From: Acanthaster planci | Taxonomy: Eukaryota > Echinodermata > Asteroidea > Valvatida > Acanthasteridae | Assembly (NCBI RefSeq): GCF_001949145.1 | Contig: NW_019091385.1 | Coordinates: forward strand, 2,439,310-2,477,457 | Length of the DNA stretch: 38,148 nucleotides | Reading direction: 5' to 3' | Program-made: the position numbers and the translations under genes | The notes under the pieces: generated by a model | Databases searched by the model: none | Told to the model about the DNA's origin: nothing | Seen by the model: only the letters and a program-made list of their open reading frames with translations | In this document: positions 1-10,346 of the stretch, in pieces | Position numbering within the stretch: the first letter of the stretch is position 1 | Layout of the letters: each line of letters starts with the position of its first letter

Positions 1-294
1 CCCATAGACCTCTGTACTTTGTGTACATGTGTGCTTTCCCACAGTGCTCAGTGGACTGTGGGCCTCCACTGGCTCCTCTTAATACACCTGCGGATATCAT
101 GACCAAATTTCCATAGACAGTGACACAGTGGAGATGCACTGTCTAAGCTGACTGGTTCCTTGAAGTGTAAGTACACCAGAGACAGGGGCACTCACTAAGT
201 CTTTAAAGAATGGCTGTTGTTTACCTTGGCATTTCCAGGAATCGTAAGCACTTTTCTGTGAGAATAGCGTGAAGTCTAGTACTCTGTGTATCAG
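1..294 (+). other. MMAA: Intron upstream of the last MMAA exon
   Basis: I see no convincing exon here. The stretch ends in an acceptor (tatcag at 289-294) directly before the conserved reading frame. A second acceptor-like string (tttcccacag, about 36-45) is not followed by sequence that looks like MMAA. The rest of the gene must lie to the left of the window. Confidence 0.6.
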
Positions 295-603
295 GTCATG
301 CAGGTGTCGGCTCTTACCAAGACCGGCCTTACAGAGGCTTGGGAAACCATGGAGGAGTACCACACCATCATGATCAAGTCCAAGCTCTTCCTGCCCAAGC
401 GAGCCCACCAACATCGCACCTGGATGTGGAACCACATCCGTGACAACATCCTGGACATCTTCAGGTGCCACCCAGAGGTGCGGCCGGAGATCCCCCAAAT
501 GGAGGCGGAGGTCAGCCAGGGGAGGATCACAGCAGGCATGGCAGCTGACCTACTGCTGAGCAGGTTTAGAGCCAAGGCCACCGCACATGACAATGGATTA
601 TGA
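295..603 (+). CDS. MMAA: MMAA, terminal coding exon (partial gene)
   Basis: This is the C-terminal 102 residues of the mitochondrial G3E-family GTPase MMAA, which loads and protects adenosylcobalamin-dependent methylmalonyl-CoA mutase. The exon starts after CAG at 292-294 and opens VMQVSALTKTGLTEAW, matching the human VIRISARSGEGI segment. Other family features are the KRxxQ..WMWNxI helix (here RAHQHRTWMWNHIRD), the HPEVRPEIPQME stretch and a closing GMAADLLLSRF. The stop is TGA at 601-603. The P-loop and Walker B exons are outside the window. The CDS is incomplete at its 5' end only because of the window edge. A close MeaB-type paralogue is the only serious alternative. Confidence 0.9.
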   Translation, partial: VMQVSALTKTGLTEAWETMEEYHTIMIKSKLFLPKRAHQHRTWMWNHIRDNILDIFRCHPEVRPEIPQMEAEVSQGRITAGMAADLLLSRFRAKATAHDNGL

Positions 604-1440
604 TGTCACTGAACTCTGCCCTTACGAACATGTCCGGTTCCCAGAAGTTGCAAGGAGAAATCAACACCGATTTGAACATTGCATCACAGATGCCTGGCTG
701 TTATAGTCAAGGGCAAGCTCCTCAAGACTTCCCTCCGGCCTTTGTGATGTAGCCACATGGCCTCATAATTTGCAAGTAATTTTTACCCCTTAGCTGTAGA
801 GGCTGCTGAAAAAAATTTTTCCCAGTGGCATGTCCTTTTGCCTAGGTATCCCTTTTGCTCTCGATGAACTTGAATAATCAGTGATAAATATACGTCAAGA
901 TCGTCACGTTTAAGAATTCAGAATTTCTATTCTGTCTGTTATGCAGTTTCATTGGAGAAGATGAACTTCAATATTCAAAACGAAAGAAATATCCAAAAAC
1001 TTGTTTCTGTTCATCAAGTCTCATTCCAAATTATTTGCCATATTTTTTAAATGTCTAGTTATAAAGAGAAATTGAAGGCAGAACAATAAGTTTTCATTGT
1101 TTCAGGTGTTAAGACCAGTAATTTGAATTCCATATGTACGGCAAGAGATCATTTTTTTCTGGGAATGTGGGGATCCCATCCATGAAAATATGATTTTTCA
1201 CACATTAAAAATGAGAAAATCCCCCAGTCCAAGTCTTTGAAGGCTGCAGCTTCAATTCTAACCCCTCCTATTTAAAAACTAAAAGTCCCTGTTTCTTAGT
1301 GTCTACGACCATCTGCTTAAGTGTTTCCGAGGGCAAAGGTTACCCAACAGTGTAGACATTTTTCCTAACGTTTTACCTAAAATGTATCGCTCTTCTTAAG
1401 TAGTCTAATTTGTATATAATAAACACATACAGTCAAAAAA
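604..1440 (+). other. MMAA: MMAA 3' UTR
   Basis: Non-coding, AT-rich sequence runs from the MMAA stop to the first canonical AATAAA (1418-1423). Cleavage probably falls near 1435-1445, giving a 3' UTR of about 830 nt. I see no repeat or second gene in it. The end point is inferred from the signal alone. Confidence 0.6.
1418..1423 (+). terminator. MMAA: Poly(A) signal AATAAA for MMAA
   Basis: Canonical hexamer within tgtatataataaacacatac, followed about 11 nt later by agtcaaaaaaagag. It is the first plus-strand AATAAA I noticed after the MMAA stop. Use is inferred. Confidence 0.55.
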
Positions 1441-3333
1441 AGAGCAATTGGATTCCTGAGGTAGTTTTCTTTGGATGTGGATTTTTGTTTTATTGAATTT
1501 CATCTTTGACAAGCAATAGCCCATATCTGATAATTAGACACATTTGGAACCTTACAAAGCATTACATTTGTAAATTAAGTCTGGCTCTTTACCTTGCTTT
1601 ACTACCGGTGATACTGTGTATGCAAAGGGAATGGGACAAGTATTGACTGCTGGTGAAAAAAGGGGAACATTTAGGGAACAGGCTTGTAACAAAACAGATG
1701 CTCTTTTTCACATGGGACCAAACTTACTGGGACAAAAACTGAGACTCGTACATACATAACATAAATTATAAACTTTTAAAAAGTTCATAGACTTGCTTCA
1801 TACAATTTTGGGGGGCAGTGAATATAACCACACTATATGCCTGTACATAGATGTATAGCAGGCCATTAATCAGCCAGTTCATTTTGAGGAAAAGTTGGAA
1901 AATGGGGCCAGTAAGGTATTATTCATTTTTCCCAATCCTTTTCACAAGCATGCTAAACATGCAGGGGTAGAGGTTACAATACTTTCAAAAAATTGGATAA
2001 AGTTTGATTGGAAAAAAAATTGACCACACAACCGTATACTTTTAGGGTCGGGGGTCATGAGGAAGTCGGTTTTGTATGCCCATTAAAAAGATGACAAAAC
2101 ATAAATGACCACTGAGATGTTGAAGATTAGCGATACAACTTGGCAGAAGAGAAAAATCACAAGACAAAAGGCATTTTATTAGCCTGATTGGCTAAGTAGC
2201 CCAATTGGGATATGTTGTCAGCCCACTAGAGGTTAAAGGTCACTGACACTACAGCCCTGGGATTGCATATTGAACTTTGGACATTCCTCTTGTCATCAAG
2301 ACTAAAGAGTGCCTTATTTTTCTTGCAAAATGCAAGCACCTAGGCACAAAATATACATGCTTCTGCACCATTTACTGTCTGTAGTACAGAATGTGCGATT
2401 TTAAAGGAGACTGTGGAGATTTCTGGCCAGAGTTGGAAATGTTTTGACTTGGAGTTCATCTTGACAAAGTGCGCTAGCAAATCATGATTCAACCTGGGTG
2501 AAGATACAAGAGTAGGGTGAGTTGAACTCAACTGTGTCATTCATTGTTGTTAGGCTCCCAGTTATTCTCACTTGCGCTAAAATTATTTGTGGCAGCTAAA
2601 AGCAAACCCTTAACATTACACATTGGCTCTTTCAGTAGCCTAAAAACTGGAAAGCAAAAGATTCTTTAAGCAAATCTTTAATACATGCGACCCGTTCACC
2701 TTGCTCACAATAAAAGGGCATTATAAGCAGAACAGATGCCTACATTAATGAATTAAACTACAAGTTGTTGAAGCATACACAGCCATGCAACCTGCACAAC
2801 ATTGTGTATACGTGTGCAAGTATGTTCTCTGAAATCGCAGAGTTTCCCAAAGTACGGTACATTTACATATCTTCTACATTTGAATCTACGGGAAGAGTTC
2901 CACATATGGACGCCACTAAATATTCCCTACAGTGACCAAGTACCCTTCAGAAAGCAAAAATATGTCCAGAAAAGTTCAATGGGGGGGGGAACAAGTCGTT
3001 AACCTAGAAACACTTTCAGATCAGGCCCATGGGTTTTTGCACAGGGTGTCAAGTGGCGTCCATATATAGAACTCTTTCCAAATCTACCTATAGGCACAAA
3101 ACTCACAAACTAACTGTGCATTCCTTTCACATAATGTCATGTACACATAGCACCATATCAAAATGATAATTTTATTAAGCATAAACGAATAGCTTTGCAT
3201 CGAAATGGTAGATGATGAAGAAATTTGATAAGATGTGTTAATCTGAGCATGCGCTCATACACTTGTATCAGTGATAAGCTAAAACTTTCCCCAAACAAAA
3301 TCCTATTTTGTGACCACAATTAACGCAATACAG

Positions 3334-3498
3334 GGCGACTCACAATAGTGCGCCTCCACGAGTTTGCAATGCATTTGCCAATCACAACGCGAAAAATCTG
3401 TTGAACCTTTCCAAATGCGCACTGGGCCGACAAATTTCGGGCATTGTGATTGGCAAACGCGTAGCAAACTCTTGGAGGCTTACTATTCTGAGATGCCC
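3334..3498. repeat. Foldback element with about 65-bp inverted arms
   Basis: The left arm (about 3334-3408) and the right arm (about 3425-3498) are imperfect inverted copies. The left reads CTCACAATAGTGCGCCTCC, then GAGTTTGC, then TTTGCCAATCACAA. The reverse complement of the right reads CTCAGAATAGTAAGCCTCC, then GAGTTTGC, then TTTGCCAATCACAA. The loop is only about 15-20 nt. I see no clear target duplication. It looks like a palindromic MITE or foldback transposon. If transcribed within a RAB30 3' UTR it would form a long RNA stem. Confidence 0.7.
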
Positions 3499-5209
3499 AA
3501 ATTGTATCAAGTGGGTCATGTTGTCTTCACAGTAAATGTAGGAAAAGTTTAGTGGGATGTGCAAGAAGGCAACATATTGCTGACTCAATGATACAGATGC
3601 AGTTATGGAGGAACAGTCTGACATGCCCTTAAGAAGTTGTACATCTTCAGAAAACTTGATCTAAAGGTCAACTTTTATGTTAACCTTTCAAAATAATCTT
3701 ACAGCCTAGTTTTTCTCTCATGTATTTTTCAAATGTTAAAGGTCAGAAAGAATTTCCACAACAGCAAGAGCTATGAATACATAAGATCGGTTGAACACTG
3801 CTGAAATCAGAAAATTATGCACATGTAATTTGTTTAAATTAAAACAATTCAAAAACTGAGCATGTTTCAAAGGGTTTTCCAGACAGCCACATACATGTGT
3901 ACAATGTTTACGCTGTCATTTCAGGATTTATTAGACAATGAAAAACCCTATGTCATCAGGACCACAAATGTGATGGTGATGTGACAAAAACAATGCATGA
4001 TTGAGAAGTTTGAATTCTTTCTGTTGTAAGCTCAAGCCACCATCTATTTGCAACAAGTGAATGCTACGTGTAATATGCAGTGCTCTCACTGCCTTGCTAC
4101 TTATACAACATCTTACAGAAAGTTCGTAATTACGTTCAGCACACAATAGTAATAAGTCTTTTGCTATAACTTTGCATAAAATCAGGGCCCGATGAACCCG
4201 AATAAGGCATAATAATTTGTCCTTAATTATGATACATGGAAGGCTTTGGCCACAACTGCACAGCAAAATAAGCGAACTAAATCTGCTCATCACAAATGTA
4301 TGATGATCAGGCCAAAGTAGGTCTGCGCAGTATAGCAATCTTCCTGCACATGCATGATTACTGGAAATAAATCCCTGCTCTAGTGCCACTGATAAAAAAA
4401 AATAACCCTGCTGAAATCGGGAACGGAGTTTCTTTTGACTGCTGTTAACCAGCGCAGTGAGAAAAGACTTTGTTTTTTATCTAAGTGTCAGAAGACCTTG
4501 CACTTCTCTGTGCGCATAATGCACTTTATGATAGCATTTAGCAGGGTGTCCACAGCAAGTCTAAGGTGAATTCACGATGCAATACATGTAAAGATGTAAC
4601 AAATCATCATGCAATAAAAAAGACGGGCAAGATTCAAATTAATAATACTGGTATGGATGGCATGTAAAAAAATGGCTCATAAATTGACACATTGCAAAAC
4701 AACTTGAACAAATATTGCACTAGGCTGCTGGTAACCCATACAATAAAAAAAAAGAAAACTGAGATAACTTAAATAGTATTAACAATTTTAAACAAGTATT
4801 ATTTGGCCAAGAACAAAGACCGCAATATACATGTACAACACAATACAAATGTTCTGGCAAGAGAAGATTTTGTTGCACAATGGAACTACTCTGTTGTCAA
4901 ATTCAGACATGCCCAATGTGCACACATTCACTATGCTACGGCTCTGCATACACACGTGTATATGCTTACACAACTACTTGTTGTTTTGAGTTTTTAGCAC
5001 TGTCAACTTAGGTGACAGTTGAAGTAGATTTTTGATTCAGTCATCACTGTCATCCGCCATGTCCGAGTCAATTGGCTATTGCTGGGTGTAACAGATATAT
5101 CTATGGGAAAGGTCTGTAGCCGCGAGAACATGCCTTCCATAAGCACGTGTTGTCACCAGCCGTAGCCAAGACATTCAATCTAGATTTGCATCACAAGACA
5201 CTTGATGTA

Positions 5210-5389
5210 CACTACTCAAAAAAAGTTAAGGACCACTTTTTTCTTGATTTGTACTTTTTTCCAAGCAATGAGTGGGGCCGATGGTGTTCTCATTGGAATA
5301 GAAAATTAACGCACATTTTCAGATGTAAAGTATCTCATATATAAAAGTTTTCACAAAATAAAAATGGTCCTGAACTTTTTTGAGTAGTG
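5210..5389. mobile_element. Tc1/mariner-type MITE, 180 bp, TA-flanked
   Basis: The ends are inverted. The left starts CACTACTCAAAAAAAGTT then AGGACCA; the reverse complement of the right end reads CACTACTCAAAAAAGTT then AGGACCA. TA dinucleotides flank both ends (5208-5209 and 5390-5391), as expected for Tc1/mariner insertion. There is no transposase, so it must have been moved in trans. The superfamily is inferred from the TA target and the terminal sequence. Confidence 0.75.
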
Positions 5390-5949
5390 TATTACAATGC
5401 AACTGCATCTCTTACAGATGATCTATTCAACCACTGACAGAGTAAAAACTCTATTAGGTTCATACATGTACACGTAATTCAAGAGAATCTATGAACTTGC
5501 TACATCAAACAACTCACTTGTCATCATTATAGCTGGCAGGAATTGGGCATACAGGTGGATAGAAAACCATAGTATTAGCATACATATACATATAGCCACT
5601 GCTTTGCGCAAATAGTTGAAGACACAAAAATGACATGACTGTCTTGGGTACACTTGTACATGCAATATGCCATGCACCCTTTTGCAATTCCATGCATAGG
5701 AAAAAAATGTACACTTTTGCAGACTGAGAAGGTCCACTTTTACAATTTACAATACACCAGCAAAAAGCACGAAAAAGGGTTTCTAATTTGCACAATGTAG
5801 TTGTAATACGGTCACTGATAAATGGTCTTTGAAATAATTGTTAAATTAAGAAACTTGATGTATGTATGTATAGTCAAATGTACAGATAAAGATTTCATTT
5901 ATATCATGACTTGACTAGCAATTTAAGGAAATGTATCAATTCACACTAC

Positions 5950-6029
5950 GAACATCTGACAAAAGAAACACAGTACACTAACAATGAGCATCCATTGTTA
6001 TTGCACCGTACTTCTTTTGTTAGATGTTC
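5950..6029. repeat. 18-bp inverted repeat (hairpin)
   Basis: GAACATCTGACAAAAGAA at 5950-5967 pairs with TTCTTTTGTTAGATGTTC at 6012-6029 over 18 positions, the single mismatch becoming a G-U pair in RNA. The loop is 44 nt. It could be a MITE remnant or a structured element in RAB30 3' sequence. Confidence 0.5.
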
Positions 6030-6860
6030 ATACATGCAGTGTCACTTTTTTTTACCAGGTGTCACAAACAGCACAAAACAATCCACTAATTACAATGGCA
6101 AGTTGAAGCTACACTCAAGTTAAATTATGCGATTCTTATTTTTCCTTTTTGTACTTGCACATTTTAATGCCCAAAAAATTTTGATAGACAACCAATATAA
6201 AACATTTAAACTTCCTCTTTCATAAATATATGCCAAACACATGATATAATACTTCAAAAACCTTACAATGCTCTTCCAAACAGACAGTCTTTTCACAACT
6301 TCACATGATACAGTATTTTTTTCTTTCTTTTCTTAAGAAATATTTCAATATTTCATTTAATAAACAAATTTTTCTTGTCTCAATTTCTACCATACATCAA
6401 TTTGCTCACTTTCCAGCACTCCCATTCTTTGTCTGTTTCAAGTGGAATTTTCAAGACAATTAACTTTGAAATAACTGGATAAAACACTTATAAGCTATTG
6501 CACGCATACACAGCACTGAAAGTGCTTGTCACTTTATGCACTTGTACGCAACTTCCTACCAAGGAGATTAATGTGCCATATTTGGCACAAATGCATTGAA
6601 ATTTTAGATAACTGATAGGAATCTGGCAAACATTTCTTCATCAAAGTTTTCATTTTCTCATAAATTGGTCAATACTGAATGACTATACATGCCCAATATG
6701 GCCGATTATAGAATACTTACAAAGAGAGAAGGAAAAGATAGGAAAGCTGTAAAATAAAAAGGACTGGGTTGCAGTATGTGGAGAAATACTGAAAAAAAAA
6801 AGACAATGCAGATTTTTTTACACCAAAAAAAATGAGCTGGTGTTCACCTGTGATTGGGCA

Positions 6861-7102
6861 TTACGTTCGGCAACAGAATGAAACACTGCTGTGGTCTCGT
6901 ATGGGGTCCTCTAGCAGGGAGTTCTTGATGTCAGAGTTGCGTACATTGTTGGTCAGCTCCACTGCAATGTCCATGAAGAGCTTGTCCACATTGTCCGACT
7001 CTTTGGCTGATGTTTCCAGCAGACGCATGTCATGGGTGTCGGCAAACGTCTCCGCTTCTTCATTGCTGACCTCGCGATCGGAGGCCAGATCAATTTTATT
7101 TC
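6861..7102 (-). CDS. RAB30: RAB30 coding exon 4 and stop
   Basis: 242 nt including the TAA at 6863-6861. It encodes G-NKIDLASDREVS, the ETSAKESDNVDKLF guanine-base region and a short hypervariable tail ending SFCCRT. Human RAB30 ends in a CC plus three residues by recall; here two residues follow the cysteines. The acceptor is TTGCACAG|GAAATA. The 610-bp intron 7103-7712 shows no other feature. Confidence 0.92.
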
Positions 7103-8986
7103 CTGTGCAAGAAATATATGGAGAACAAAATTCACCATGTTAATAACCTAATCCTGGCTTTCATGGGTAGTATTTTTCACTGAGAAACCCTGCTGAATAC
7201 AAACCAAAAAAAAAAACAAGAGAACAGCTTGTTAAAGTAAGATGTCTGCTCAGTGCAACATCCAACAAGTTAACTACATGCATCTCCAGTGTGAAACGGG
7301 CTCAGTCCCTGCCTTCCAGCCAGCATAGGATCCAACTGTTGTGTTTCTGTTCCAAAACATGCAAGCACCTAAGACCTTTGTCAATGACCGTGGTCAAGGT
7401 CTGGTTTGCAGCAACTAGATTCTTGGGAGTTTTTAGAAATTCTGTTTCTGCTCCAATTTTTTTTTTACATACATGTACAAATACCTAGGATATCACCGTA
7501 CGTTAGAATGTTTAGAGGGACTAACGGCTATTTTCTCAAAATGGGCCACTGACAGCTCAAGGCAACAAGATCCTGGTCTTCTCTACCTGTTGCACTCTGT
7601 CGTGCCTGACAAGTTTAGGTTTGTCTCAAATGCGAGAGGCTCATTTAACTAACTCAAGCTACTAGTGCAACCTGACAATGGGATAGGAGGACCTTTGGCA
7701 CTCTGCTCTCACCCACTAACACGGAGATGACTTTGGGGCTGGCGTACTGCTCCACCTCCTTCAGCCAGCTGGGCAGAGCATTAAAGCTCTCAGTGGACGT
7801 GACATCAAAGACAAGGACCAATGCATCAGCACTATGGTAGTAACTCTGTGTGATAGATCGGAACCTCTCTTGACCGGCTGTATCCCATATCTGAAGCTAG
7901 GGGCGGGATCAATCAAACTTGTTACTTCCAACTACTGATACTTTTTCGTATGGTGAGCTTTTGAGACAACTTCAGAATTGTGTGAGGTTCTCCAGCCATT
8001 TTGAAGGAAGATAAACTCTATACATGTACATGTATTACTGGTTTTTGTTCTTAGATTTTTGTGGGGGTTTTGTAGGGGTGTCCTTCCATTAAAACTTGAC
8101 TAAACTTTATAATATTGGGAACTTCTCGTCTTTGCTCAATCTGATAACTCTCCACTTGTTTCATAAGATGGAACCTGAGTTTCCAAAAATTTTCAAATTC
8201 ACATTATTACACATTACATAAACATGAATAATACACATGTAAGTCTTTAATTAAACTTAGCAACTGGTAAAAAGAAATAAACACAAGTTAAAGCTGTGGA
8301 CACTTTGTCAGGCAAATAGGAGTTAAATATATGTCATTATTTTTCCTACTCATAATAAATGATTATTTTGCTTACATCTGAAGGGACTGTACACATTCAA
8401 CCTTACCTTGACTTTTTCTCCACCAATTTCCACTGTTTTGATCATAAAGTCCACACCAATGGTGGCACCCTGCCCGGGTGGAAACAGACCCTGGTCCAAT
8501 ATGACAAGACAATTGTACCAAAATGACTAGAAATAATGACAAAACCCAAAAGTACCTTTAAACTACTCATATTACATTTGCTCCTTTTTTGTATGTGGGA
8601 GATGGAATATATAATTATGCTTTCCCAGTTCTTCAAAAGAAAATCTTTCAAATGAATTTGTGTCACTGGTGTTTCTTGCTCTCAAACGATGAAAAGCAAG
8701 TCATTACCTCGAATCAAGCTTCAAATCAGGAGTTATATTCAGCATGTCTATCTTTGCTGTGAAATTATGAATGAGGACAATTATGATCCCACCACCACAT
8801 CGGCATTTGATACTACAATTAGAATTTCCAAGGTGTCCAAAATAGTGACACACTTTGCACCATCTCTACCTTATAAAGATCATTCTGACATGTGCCTACC
8901 TGTGTGAACCGTCTGACCAGACATGTTTTGCCCACTCCAGCATTGCCAATTAGAACCACTTTAAACAGATACTTGTAATCTTCCAT
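6861..8986 (-). CDS. RAB30: RAB30-like small GTPase, complete, 4 coding exons
   Basis: Joined minus-strand exons 8900-8986, 8407-8490, 7713-7896 and 6861-7102 give 597 nt, or 198 residues plus TAA. Human RAB30 is 203 by recall. It is a Golgi-associated Rab that cycles between GTP and GDP. Visible motifs are the P-loop GNAGVGKT (14-21), switch I GATIGVDF (about 37-44), WDTAGQE (61-67), NKID (120-123), ETSAK (148-152) and a C-terminal CCRT with Cys195 and Cys196 as likely geranylgeranyl acceptors. RAB30-type segments include GLFPPGQGAT and RSITQSYYHSADAL. The start has A at -3 and G at +4. All junctions are GT-AG. A 5' UTR intron is possible (acceptor at 9052-9051). It points away from PCF11. 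Confidence 0.93.
7713..7896 (-). CDS. RAB30: RAB30 coding exon 3 (switch II)
   Basis: 184 nt, LQIWDTAGQERFRS to VISVLVG. It carries the catalytic Gln66 of DTAGQE and the helix with the PSWLKEVEQYAS signature. Acceptor CCCCTAG|CTTCAG, donor GTGG|GTGAGAG, leaving a phase 1 G that joins exon 4. Confidence 0.92.
8407..8490 (-). CDS. RAB30: RAB30 coding exon 2 (switch I)
   Basis: 28 codons, GLFPPGQGATIGVDF through EIGGEKVK. It contains the effector loop Thr39 that coordinates Mg2+ in the GTP state. Acceptor ..ACCAG|GGTCTG, donor AAG|GTAAGG, phase 0 at both ends. The flanking introns are 409 bp (8491-8899) and 510 bp (7897-8406). I see nothing else in them. Confidence 0.92.
8900..8986 (-). CDS. 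RAB30: RAB30 coding exon 1
   Basis: 29 codons from the ATG (8986-8984), MEDYKYLFKVVLIG through the P-loop to RRFTQ. The donor CAG|GTAGGC lies just left of 8900. The intron starts in phase 0. Confidence 0.92.
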
Positions 8987-9924
8987 TGTGATTGGTTGTC
9001 TTGGTGAAGACTCTCAATATGGATCCCACCGATCCACAGACTCTCTAATTCTAGGATACAAAGTTACCACAAATAATTAAGACCTGTTATTTGTTATGGG
9101 TCACTGTTCAGAATACATGTACATCTGTTCTGGCTTTGTTTTCAAAGTTTCTCTTATCCACTTTATGTTATAATTGCATGCATTATGCCATGGAACTAAA
9201 ACCAGAATATCTCTCACCACGTAGTTATGTGTTTGTTGTGTTTGTCTTATTTCTCCTTAGTTCAACCTAGTGCTGTGCCGACTATCCGAATATTTGATTA
9301 CTAAATATTCAAAGATTACTTTCCCAATTTAAATATTCAAAGCAAAATTCATGTAAAGGAGGGTAGAATTATTTCTATTTTAAATGAGAAAAACTGCACT
9401 ATGGAAGCTTGTTGCAAGCAGATTCAAATGAAGAGCGACAAATCTTATGACTGAAAAAGTAAATCATTCATTAAAAAATTTAAAAGGAATAGAAATTTTC
9501 AACAGGGCAAGAAGTATTATTGGTCTCTTAAATCCTGCTAAATTGTTGCTAGAGATACTCCTCGTCGTGAAGAGCTACATGTATTATAAAAATTATAATG
9601 AACAATTGTGTGCGTTATTCCAACAAATTTTGTATATGGTCTAATCATCAACAATCTGCTGGACAGTAGGACTGAATATTTAGATATTCAATCAAGTTGA
9701 ACGTCAAATATTCAAATGGTGAAGTATTCAAATTGACTCAGCCCAAGTTTAGCCTTTGAACTTTTATGACACCTTAATATAATTGCAAAAGGAGAACATA
9801 AAAGTTGCCCTCTGTAGTTTCTACCTTTGAAAGTCAAGTCTGTTCGGAAACAGATTTACAAAATTAAGTGATGGCTCGAACAATGAAATGTCTTAAATGA
9901 AATGATTAATAGAAGATGTACAGG
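8987..9924. other. RAB30 upstream region with AT-rich inverted motifs
   Basis: No gene seen. 8987-9050 is probably RAB30 5' UTR, since an acceptor-like CTAG at 9054-9051 on the minus strand suggests a further upstream non-coding exon. From about 9270 to 9745 the sequence is littered with AATATTCAAA and its inverse, denser at the two ends. This suggests a degraded TIR element, but I could not find matching terminal repeats or a target duplication. Confidence 0.4.
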
Positions 9925-10346
9925 CAGTGTTGCAACAAGTCACTAAATTTGGGGACTCAAGTCATTTTAGCAGTGTGACCTGGGTTGAGTCAAGTAATTA
10001 GGTCAAGAAATCGAGTCAAGTAACTTAGTGTAGCCGAGTTGAGTCGAAACAAGTACTGAGTTCGAGTCAATTTGCGTCACAAAGTTTTGAACAAAATACA
10101 ATAAAAGACAAACTACAAGTCATTTTTTGTTTTTTTAATTTGGACATTCCGAAAATAAATTAGGGTGACAGGTATCTAGCAAACTAAAATTTTGCTTCTA
10201 ATTTTTTGAGACTTGAGTTTTATTAGCCTGTACTCGAGTTAAGTCTCCATGAGAGATTCGTGTCGATTCAAGTCAAGTTATTTGGTCACAGACTTGAGTC
10301 GAGCCGTGAGTCGCTAAAACTTGTGACTCGAGTCATTATAACTCTG
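9925..10346. mobile_element. Degraded hAT-like MITE, 422 bp
   Basis: The left end CAGTGTTGCAACAAGTCACT and the reverse complement of the right end (CAGAGTTATAATGACTCG) form imperfect inverted termini starting CAG. The flanking octamers TGTACAGG (9917-9924) and CGGACAGG (10347-10354) match at 6 of 8 positions, fitting an aged 8-bp hAT target duplication. The body is dense in GAGTCAAGT, ACTCGAGTC and related motifs on both strands. There is no transposase. Confidence 0.6.

Larger units (their letters stand above)
1441..6860 (-). other. RAB30 3' UTR or 3' flank, no coding gene seen
   Basis: These 5.4 kb follow the RAB30 stop on the minus strand. I find no reading frame with family resemblance on either strand; the short ORFs have no domain logic. 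On the minus strand, poly(A) hexamers occur as an ATTAAA variant at 6361-6356 and canonical AATAAA at about 3932-3927, 3176-3171, 2180-2175 and 1494-1489. The RAB30 transcript could therefore end after about 0.5 kb or extend up to 5.4 kb. The stretch also holds a foldback (3334-3498), a MITE (5210-5389) and a hairpin (5950-6029). Confidence 0.45.

Noticed and set aside
97-593. Minus-strand ORFs over the MMAA exon
   Set aside because: They are antisense shadows of a recognisable coding exon.
9270-9745. Second complete TIR transposon with AATATTCAAA motifs
   Set aside because: The motifs are inverted and dense, but I could not align termini or find a target duplication.
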